From Thermoleophilia bacterium (GTDB taxonomy: Bacteria; Actinomycetota; Thermoleophilia; Gaiellales; Gaiellaceae): DNA of 12,279 nt. Made by a program: the position numbers and the translations under genes. A model generated the notes under the pieces. It did no database searches, was not told the DNA's origin, and saw nothing but the letters and a program-made list of their open reading frames with translations. Of this stretch, positions 1 to 5,888 are shown in pieces; the stretch's first letter is position 1; every line of letters starts with the position of its first letter. The DNA lies in the NCBI GenBank assembly GCA_025935275.1, contig JAICVP010000036.1, positions 1 through 12,279 of the forward strand, read 5' to 3'.

Positions 1-591
1 ATCGAGGGCATGTCGCTCGCCTGTGAGGCGCTCGGCCTCCCCGTCGTTTCGGGCAACGTCTCGCTCTACAACGAGACCGACGGCGTCGCGATCCACCCCA
101 CGCCGGTCGTCGGCTGCGTCGGGCTCGTCCAAGACGTCCGGCTCGTCCCGGCCGGCTGGCAGGAAGGCGACGCGATCTACGTGGTCGGCGCACCCGAGCT
201 CGCGCTCGACGGCTCGGAGTACCAGGCGCGTTTCCTCGGTGGCCCGGCCGGACGGCCTCCCCGCCCGCACCTCGGCGCCGAAGCGGCGCTCGTGCGCTTC
301 CTCTGGCGCGCGGCGCCGACGCTCACCGCCTCCCACGACGTCTCCGAGGGAGGCCTCGCGGTGGCGCTCGCCGAGCTCGCGCTCTGGTCGGGGCGGGGCG
401 CACGGGTCGAGCTGGACGACGATGCCGTCGTCTGGTTCGGCGAAGGCGGCGGTCAGGCCGTCGTCGCGTGCCGGCCCGAGGACGAGTCCGCGCTCGAGGG
501 GATGCCGTACCGCCGTATCGGCGAAGCGGGAGGCTCGAAGCTCTTCGGCGTGGAGCTTGAAGACCTCGCGCGCGCAGGAGGGTACGCCTGA
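1..591 (+). CDS. purL: Phosphoribosylformylglycinamidine synthase PurL, C-terminal part (5' end outside window)
   Basis: This is the last 196 residues of the large subunit of FGAM synthase, which converts FGAR, glutamine and ATP to FGAM in the cytoplasm (fourth step of IMP synthesis). The reading frame is open from base 1, so the gene is cut by the window edge; the ATG at 10 is internal, because the residues before it (IEG) already match the family. Visible family motifs are PVVSGNVSLYNET (fragment residues 14-26), the ATP/AIRS-fold segment SHDVSEGGLA (111-120) and FGEGGGQ (146-152). The sequence resembles the small-type PurL (Bacillus style), which works with PurS and PurQ, rather than the fused large proteobacterial enzyme; this is judged from motif style only. 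The TGA stop overlaps the purF ATG by one base (TGATG), implying translational coupling. The final 40 or so residues are variable in the family. Confidence 0.96.
   Translation: MEGMSLACEALGLPVVSGNVSLYNETDGVAIHPTPVVGCVGLVQDVRLVPAGWQEGDAIYVVGAPELALDGSEYQARFLGGPAGRPPRPHLGAEAALVRFLWRAAPTLTASHDVSEGGLAVALAELALWSGRGARVELDDDAVVWFGEGGGQAVVACRPEDESALEGMPYRRIGEAGGSKLFGVELEDLARAGGYA
576..581 (+). promoter_or_regulatory. Shine-Dalgarno site of purF
   Basis: A perfect AGGAGG lies inside the end of purL, 9 nt before the ATG at 591. An in-frame TGA lies upstream at 558-560, and there is no ATG, GTG or TTG in that frame between the two. The PurF start at Met-Cys is therefore fixed. Confidence 0.85.
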
Positions 592-2054
592 TGTGCGGCA
601 TCTTCGGCATCCACGCTCCCGGCCGCGACGTGGCGCGCCTTACGTACTTCGGGCTCTTCGCGCTCCAGCACCGCGGTCAGGAGTCGGCGGGAATCGCGGT
701 ATCGGACGAGGGGCGCGTCACCGCGCTCCGCGACATGGGCCTCGTCACGCAGGTCTTCAGCGAGCAGAAGCTGCGCGGTCTCAGCGGCCAGGTCGCCGTC
801 GGCCACGCGCGCTACTCGACGACGGGCTCGACGCACTGGGCGAACGCACAGCCGATCATCCAGCAGGGGCGCGCCCGAACCGTCGCGCTGGGCCACAACG
901 GCAACCTCACGAACACGAGCGAGCTCCGCGCCGGGCTGCTCGCCGACGGCGCGCGGCTCCGCTCCACCTCGGACACCGAGGTGATCGCGGCCTTGATCGC
1001 CCGCGACGAGCGGCCGCTCGAGGAAGCGGTCGCGGGGGCGATGGCGAGAATCGACGGCGCCTTCTCCGCGGTTCTCCTCGCCGAGGGAAAGCTGGTCGGC
1101 TTTCGTGATCCGCACGGGATCCGGCCGCTGGTCCTCGGCAGGCTGGAGGACGACTGGCTGCTCGCCTCCGAGAGCTGCGCCTTCGACCTCCTCGGGGCCG
1201 AGGTCGAGCGGGAGCTCGCCCCGGGCGAGATGGTGGTCGTCGACGACTCGGGGTACGAGGCGCACCAGGCCGTCGAGCCCGCAGGGGCGGGCTCCCTGTG
1301 CATCTTTGAGTTCATCTACTTCGCCAGGCCCGATACGAAGCTCCGCGGAGTCGAGCTCCACGGCGCCCGCGTGCGGATGGGCGAGAGGCTCGCCGCCGAG
1401 GCCCCGGTTGAGGCCGACCTCGTCATGGCCGTGCCTGACTCGGGGACGCCGGCCGCGATCGGCTTTGCCCGGGCGAGCGGCATTCCGTTCGCCGAGGGCC
1501 TGATCAAGAACCGCTACGTCGGCCGCACCTTCATCCAGCCCGACCAGGCGCTGCGCGAGCACGGCATCAAGACGAAGTTCAACCCGCTCGCCGAGGTCTC
1601 CGGGAAGCGGGTGGTCGTCGTCGACGACTCGATCGTCCGCGGGACGACGACGCGGAAGATCGTGGCCATGCTCTTCGAGGAGGGCGCGCTCGAGGTGCAT
1701 CTGCGCATCTCGTCGCCGCCCATCGTCTCGCCCTGCTTCTACGGAATCGACATGGCCGACGAGGATGAGCTCATCGCCGGCGGGCGCTCCGTCGAGGAGG
1801 TGCGCGGCCAGCTCGGGGCGACGAGCCTGGCCTATCTCTCTCTGGACGGCCTGCAGGACTCGACGCGCAGGCCGGAAGGAACCTTCTGCCGCGCCTGCCT
1901 CACGCGCGAGTACCCGACGCAGATTCCCGACGACCTCAAGCTGGCGAAGCTGCGCTTCGAGGGTCAGACGGTTGCGGGCGCCGAACGGAGCCTGGCGAAC
2001 CCGACGAAGACGAGCATGCTGGCCACCAGCGGGACGAGGCCCAAGGCCTCGTAG
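591..2054 (+). CDS. purF: Amidophosphoribosyltransferase (glutamine PRPP amidotransferase) PurF
   Basis: PurF catalyses the committed step of purine synthesis: PRPP plus glutamine gives 5-phosphoribosylamine. The 487-residue protein has an N-terminal Ntn glutaminase domain (about 2-235) with the nucleophile Cys2 exposed after Met removal (MCGIFGI), followed by ALQHRGQESAG, ARYSTTG and GHNGNLTN. The phosphoribosyltransferase domain (about 250-455) carries the PRPP loop VVVVDDSIVRGTT (341-353). Four cysteines, C237, C382 (SPCFYGID), C433 and C436 (FCRAC), sit where Bacillus-type PurF binds a 4Fe-4S cluster. Unlike the classic Bacillus enzyme there is no propeptide; the start is fixed by a stop codon and an AGGAGG just upstream. 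The conserved fold ends near residue 457. The last 30 residues have no family match that I recognise and are read from DNA that is antisense to the 3' end of the convergent MFS gene (91-bp overlap). Confidence 0.97.
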   Translation: MCGIFGIHAPGRDVARLTYFGLFALQHRGQESAGIAVSDEGRVTALRDMGLVTQVFSEQKLRGLSGQVAVGHARYSTTGSTHWANAQPIIQQGRARTVALGHNGNLTNTSELRAGLLADGARLRSTSDTEVIAALIARDERPLEEAVAGAMARIDGAFSAVLLAEGKLVGFRDPHGIRPLVLGRLEDDWLLASESCAFDLLGAEVERELAPGEMVVVDDSGYEAHQAVEPAGAGSLCIFEFIYFARPDTKLRGVELHGARVRMGERLAAEAPVEADLVMAVPDSGTPAAIGFARASGIPFAEGLIKNRYVGRTFIQPDQALREHGIKTKFNPLAEVSGKRVVVVDDSIVRGTTTRKIVAMLFEEGALEVHLRISSPPIVSPCFYGIDMADEDELIAGGRSVEEVRGQLGATSLAYLSLDGLQDSTRRPEGTFCRACLTREYPTQIPDDLKLAKLRFEGQTVAGAERSLANPTKTSMLATSGTRPKAS

Positions 2055-3061
2055 CCGAACACCTCCGCGACACCGCCACCGATCGCCGGGCCGACGAGGT
2101 AGCCGATCGCCCAGACCTGCGACCAGACGACCATGGCGAGGACGATGCGGTCGAGCCCGATCGACTCGAGGAGGACGCCCAGCGCACCCGCATCGCCCGC
2201 GCCGACGCCGACGCCGCAGAGCAGGGCGACGAGCACCCAGAGGCCGATGACCTCGGTTGCGCCGCCGAGCGCGATGGAGAGGGTCATGAGCACGGTTGCT
2301 ATCGCGAGCATCAGCCTCGGCGGGCGGCGGCCGGCGAGTGCCGCGGCCGCTGAGGAGACGAGCGCCGCCAGGACGTAGAGCGCGGCGATCTCGGCCTGGC
2401 TCAACTGCTCGCCGAAGTGGAGCGGCATGGGGCCGTCGAAGGTCCCGAGGGTCAGCGCGACCATGAGGATCCCCGCCGAGGCGAGCATGAAGCCCGGCGT
2501 CCTGAGCGCGGCGCGGTCGGAGCCGAACTCGGCGGTGTTCTTCGGAGTGCCGATCGCCAGGAGCGCCAGTGTGAGCGCCGTCACGAGCACGAGGTGGAGG
2601 AGAAACGGCCCGCTGATCCCTCCCACCCCGCCGATCGCCGGGCCCGCAATGGCGCCGAGCCCGTAGGCCGCGAGGATCCCTGAGAGGCGTTTGTACTCCT
2701 CACCCGGGTAGCGCTCGAGAATCGCGAACGCCGTCCCGATCCAGAGACCGCCGGCTCCGATGCCCTGCACGAGCCGAGCGGGAAAGTACACACCGAGGCT
2801 CTCGCCGAAGACGAAGCCGAGATCGCCGATGACCGTCAGAGAGAGCGAGGCCACCAGGACGGAACGGGCACGCACCCGCTGCAGCAGGCGGGCACTGAGC
2901 GGATAGCCGACGATCTGGCCGATCGCGAAGCAGGCGACGAGCGCGCCCATCACCCCGGGCCCGGCGCCCGTCGCGTCCCCGATCTCCGGAACGACGGGCG
3001 CAATGATGCTGTAGCCCGCGGCGTCGAGCGCCGCGAGCACGAACAGGACGGCGAACGCCAA
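1964..3061 (-). CDS. MFS transporter (DHA1-like), 12 predicted membrane helices
   Basis: A 365-residue integral membrane transporter of the major facilitator superfamily. Hydrophobic helices can be placed at about 1-20, 36-54, 67-85, 94-112, 126-146, 152-171, 189-206, 222-243, 250-268, 271-289, 306-328 and 338-356. The segment GAIAGPAIGG (136-145) is a motif-C-like antiporter signature, and it recurs in the second half as GYLVGPAIGG (320-329), showing the internal duplication of the fold. The start is TTG at 3061, 3 nt after the TAG of the aldehyde dehydrogenase and in the same frame, so no earlier start is possible; it leaves almost no cytoplasmic N-tail. Only a weak ribosome site is seen, so reinitiation after the upstream gene is likely. 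It is the last gene of the operon. Substrate is unknown: import of the amine or export of a product both fit. The 3' end overlaps purF tail to tail. Confidence 0.9.
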   Translation of the reverse strand: MAFAVLFVLAALDAAGYSIIAPVVPEIGDATGAGPGVMGALVACFAIGQIVGYPLSARLLQRVRARSVLVASLSLTVIGDLGFVFGESLGVYFPARLVQGIGAGGLWIGTAFAILERYPGEEYKRLSGILAAYGLGAIAGPAIGGVGGISGPFLLHLVLVTALTLALLAIGTPKNTAEFGSDRAALRTPGFMLASAGILMVALTLGTFDGPMPLHFGEQLSQAEIAALYVLAALVSSAAAALAGRRPPRLMLAIATVLMTLSIALGGATEVIGLWVLVALLCGVGVGAGDAGALGVLLESIGLDRIVLAMVVWSQVWAIGYLVGPAIGGGVAEVFGYEALGLVPLVASMLVFVGFARLRSAPATV

Positions 3062-3064
3062 CGA

Positions 3065-4525
3065 CTACGTGAGTCCGCCGACGTCGAGCACGACCGTCTT
3101 CAGGTCGGTCATGTCGAGCATCGTGTAGCGGCCGCCGATCCGGCCCCAGCCCGTGCGGGTGCCGGCGGCGCCGCCGAACGGCTCATGCGCCTCCCAGTAG
3201 TCCGTCGAGTCGTTGATGACGACGTTGCCCACCTGCAGGTTGTCCAGATACCTGAACGCGCGCTGGAGGCTCGTCGTGTAGACGGCCGCCTGCAACCCGA
3301 GGTGGGAGTCGTTGGCGACTGCGATCGCCTCGTCGTCGCTCTCGACGCTGATGAGCGGGACGATCGGCCCGAACGTCTCGTCGCGGTTGATGAGCGTGTC
3401 GGTGCCGACCCGGTCGACCACCGTCGGCTGGTAGTAGAGGCCCGTCGGCCGGCCGTCTTCGCGCGAGCCGCCGAGGACGACCTCGGCGCCCTTCGAGATG
3501 GCGTCCTCGATGTGCGCGTCCATCTTCTGCGCGGTCGGCTCGTTGTTCATCGGTCCGACAAGCGTGTCGTCTTCGAACGGATCGCCGAGCTTCCAGCCTT
3601 CGGCCTCCTTCACGACCGCGGCGAGGAAGTCCTCGTGGACGCGCTTGTCGACGAGTACGCGCTCCGTCGCGCAGCACACCTGGCCGGCGCAGAAGAAGCC
3701 GCCGAAAACGGCGCCCTTCGCGGCAGCCTCGAGATCGGCATCGGCGCAGACCACCACGGGCCCGTTACCGCTCGCCTCGATGAGCGACCGCTTGAGACCG
3801 GCGGCGCGGACGATCTTCTCCGCGGTCGTGTGCGAGCCGACGAAGCCGACGCAGTCGACGTTTTCGTCCTGGATCAGCCGCTCGCCGACCTTGCCGTCGC
3901 CGTAGACGACGTTGACGACCCCGTCGGGGAGCCCGGCGTCCGCCATGATCTGCATGAAGTTGGCCATGGCGATCGGCGTCCACTCGGACGGCTTCATGAC
4001 GATCGCGTTCCCCGCCGCGATCCCCGGCGCGATCAGCTCCACCGGGATCAGCGTCGGGAAGTTCCACGGCGTGATCCCCGCGTAGACGCCGTTCGGCTTG
4101 CGGAAGGTGAGGATGCGCTTGTTGACATCCTGCGAGGGGATGACGGCTGTTTCCATCCGCTTCACGTCCTCGGCAGCGATGCGGAAGTTCTCCGCCGTCT
4201 CCTCGATGTCCGGAATCGCCTCGGCCGTGTAGGGCTTCCCCTGCTCGAGGGAGAGCTCGCGCGCGAACTCCTCCTTGCGCTCCTCGATGAGGTCGGCAAT
4301 CGAGTGGCAGACCTTGGCGCGGTCCCAGGCGGAGAGTGCGGCCCATTTCGGCTGCGCCTCCCGCGCGGCCTTGGCAGCCCTCTTGACGTCCTCCTCGCTC
4401 GCGTTCGGCGCGTCGGCCAGCTTCTCGCCCGTGACCGGGGAGACGATCTCCCGCGCCTCGTCGCCCGTCGCCTCGACCCAGTCGCCGGCGACGAAGTTCT
4501 GCAGCGTCTTCACAGCGGTTGCCAT
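3065..4525 (-). CDS. NAD(P)-dependent aldehyde dehydrogenase family protein
   Basis: A 486-residue cytoplasmic oxidoreductase of the ALDH superfamily, oxidising an aldehyde to the acid. Visible landmarks are the Rossmann and oxyanion segment TPWNFP with Asn155, the cofactor Lys178 in MKPSEWTP, the FVGSHTT loop (228-234), the general base Glu250 in IEASGNGP, the nucleophile Cys284 in AGQVCCATERV, and ETFGPI (383-388). Having both Glu250 and Cys284 argues for a hydrolytic enzyme and against the CoA-acylating MmsA type, which lacks the Glu. The usual ELGG around the Glu is replaced by EASG, so the closest subfamily cannot be named; succinate-semialdehyde, aminobutyraldehyde or other omega-aldehyde oxidation is inferred from its neighbour. 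The ATG at 4525 follows the aminotransferase TGA after one base and has AGGAG 6 nt upstream. Length and C-terminus (DLKTVVLDV) are normal for the family. Confidence 0.94.
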   Translation of the reverse strand: MATAVKTLQNFVAGDWVEATGDEAREIVSPVTGEKLADAPNASEEDVKRAAKAAREAQPKWAALSAWDRAKVCHSIADLIEERKEEFARELSLEQGKPYTAEAIPDIEETAENFRIAAEDVKRMETAVIPSQDVNKRILTFRKPNGVYAGITPWNFPTLIPVELIAPGIAAGNAIVMKPSEWTPIAMANFMQIMADAGLPDGVVNVVYGDGKVGERLIQDENVDCVGFVGSHTTAEKIVRAAGLKRSLIEASGNGPVVVCADADLEAAAKGAVFGGFFCAGQVCCATERVLVDKRVHEDFLAAVVKEAEGWKLGDPFEDDTLVGPMNNEPTAQKMDAHIEDAISKGAEVVLGGSREDGRPTGLYYQPTVVDRVGTDTLINRDETFGPIVPLISVESDDEAIAVANDSHLGLQAAVYTTSLQRAFRYLDNLQVGNVVINDSTDYWEAHEPFGGAAGTRTGWGRIGGRYTMLDMTDLKTVVLDVGGLT

Positions 4526-4526
4526 C

Positions 4527-5888
4527 TCACGCTCCTACTCTCGTGTTGACCCGGTCCCACGCCTCGTCCAGCACCTGGCGCAGGACGCCCACCATCTCGT
4601 CGAACTCCTCCGGCCCCGCGACCAGGGGCGGCGCGAACTGCGCGCACGTCTCGCCACGGTCGTCGAAGCGCATGTAGACGCCGAGCTCGCGCGTGCGCGG
4701 GAGCAGGAACGTCTTGATGAGATCGTCGCGCTCGGCCGGCGTGAACGTCTCCTTCGTCTCCTTGTCCTTCACGAGCTCGAGGGAGTAGAAGTAGCCGTCG
4801 CCGCGCACGTCGCCGACCATCGGATGCTCCTCGAGCAGCACCTCGCAGCGTTCGCGGAGCTCGGGCCCGAGAGTCTGCGAGCGCCCGATCAGGTCCTCCT
4901 GCCCGAAGACCTCGAGGTTCGCGAGCGCGATCGCGCATGAGAGCGGGTGGCCGCCGAACGTGATCCCGTGCGTGAAGGCCGTCTTCTTCTCGGCGAAGAA
5001 GGGCTCGATGGTGCGCTCGCTGGCGACGAGGGCGCCGAGCGGCGCGTAGGCCGAGGTGATCCCCTTGGCCAGGGTCATCATGTCCGGCTCGATCCCGTAG
5101 CGGGTCGTGCCGAACCAGTCGCCGACGCGGCCGAAGCCGCAGATGACCTCGTCGGCCACGAGCAGGAGCCCGTGCTCGTCGCAGATCTCGCGGACGCGCT
5201 CGAAGTAGCCCTCCGGCGGCGTGATCGACCCGGCCGAGTTCTGGACGGGCTCGAGGATGACCGCGGCCACGGTCTCGGGGCCTTCGTTGCGGACGATGCC
5301 GTCGATCTCGTCGGCGCACTGGAGGTTGCAGCGCGTCTCCTCGGAGCAGTATGGACACCGGTAGCGGTACGGCATCGGCGCGCGCAGGCAGCCGGGTAGC
5401 AGCGGCTCGAACTGGGAGCGGAGCGCCGGGCTGCCGTTGATAGAGAGTGCGCCCATCGTCGTCCCGTGGTACGCGCTCCGGCGCGTGACGAACTTGTAGC
5501 GGGTCGGCTCGCCGCGCAGCCGGTGATACTGGCGCGCGACCTTGAGCGCCGTCTCGATCGCCTCCGAGCCGCCGCCGACGAAGAAGATGCGGCCGACGTC
5601 GATCGGGACGAGCTCGCTGACCTTTTCGGCGAGTTCCACGGAGGCCGGGGTGGCGAATCCGACCCAGTTCGTGAAGAAGGGAAGCTGGTCGAGCTGCTTC
5701 TGCGCGGCCTCCGTGATGTTCGGCCAGGGCCCGTAGCCGATGTTCACGCAGTAGAGCGCCGAGAGCGCGTCGAGATAGCGGTTGCCCTCGTTGTCCCAGA
5801 TGTAGCACCCCTCGCCGCGCTCGATCACGAGCTGCGGCGCGCCTGCCGCGGTGAAATGTCGCCAGAGGTGATCCGTGCTCGTGCTCAA
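4527..5888 (-). CDS. Class III PLP-dependent aminotransferase (omega-amino acid/amine:pyruvate type)
   Basis: A 453-residue fold-type I aminotransferase. It carries GGGSEAIETALK (105-116, phosphate cup), YHGTTMGA (140-147), ILEPVQNSAG (211-220), Asp246 in ADEVICGFGR, which contacts the PLP ring nitrogen, and Schiff-base Lys275 in LAKGITSAY. The opening HLWRHFT and FFTNW at 71-75 resemble the actinobacterial omega-aminotransferase group that uses pyruvate or 2-oxoglutarate with diamines, beta-alanine, taurine or GABA; the exact substrate cannot be read off. A four-cysteine segment lies at 178-191. The start is TTG at 5888, supported by GGAAGGAG 6 nt upstream and by a 4-base overlap (TTGA) with the regulator stop. 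The product would be an aldehyde handed to the dehydrogenase encoded next. Family assignment is firm, substrate is inference. Confidence 0.94.
   Translation of the reverse strand: MSTSTDHLWRHFTAAGAPQLVIERGEGCYIWDNEGNRYLDALSALYCVNIGYGPWPNITEAAQKQLDQLPFFTNWVGFATPASVELAEKVSELVPIDVGRIFFVGGGSEAIETALKVARQYHRLRGEPTRYKFVTRRSAYHGTTMGALSINGSPALRSQFEPLLPGCLRAPMPYRYRCPYCSEETRCNLQCADEIDGIVRNEGPETVAAVILEPVQNSAGSITPPEGYFERVREICDEHGLLLVADEVICGFGRVGDWFGTTRYGIEPDMMTLAKGITSAYAPLGALVASERTIEPFFAEKKTAFTHGITFGGHPLSCAIALANLEVFGQEDLIGRSQTLGPELRERCEVLLEEHPMVGDVRGDGYFYSLELVKDKETKETFTPAERDDLIKTFLLPRTRELGVYMRFDDRGETCAQFAPPLVAGPEEFDEMVGVLRQVLDEAWDRVNTRVGA
4532..4536 (-). promoter_or_regulatory. Shine-Dalgarno site of the aldehyde dehydrogenase gene
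   Basis: AGGAG on the minus strand, inside the last codons of the aminotransferase gene, 6 nt before the dehydrogenase ATG. With the stop and start one base apart (TGAGATG), this indicates coupled translation. Confidence 0.75.

Noticed and set aside
453..1700. Long open frame on the minus strand across purL and purF (about 415 codons)
   Set aside because: It is antisense to well-matched purL and purF sequence, and its translation is an Arg/Asp/Val/Leu-rich string with no motif. Long antisense frames are common at this GC content.
3065..4525. Aldehyde dehydrogenase as CoA-acylating methylmalonate-semialdehyde dehydrogenase (MmsA/IolA)
   Set aside because: That type lacks the catalytic general-base Glu, whereas Glu250 is present here.
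3185..4549. Long plus-strand open frame opposite the aldehyde dehydrogenase
   Set aside because: Shadow of a strongly supported dehydrogenase gene; composition is Arg/Asp/Val-rich with no recognisable domain.
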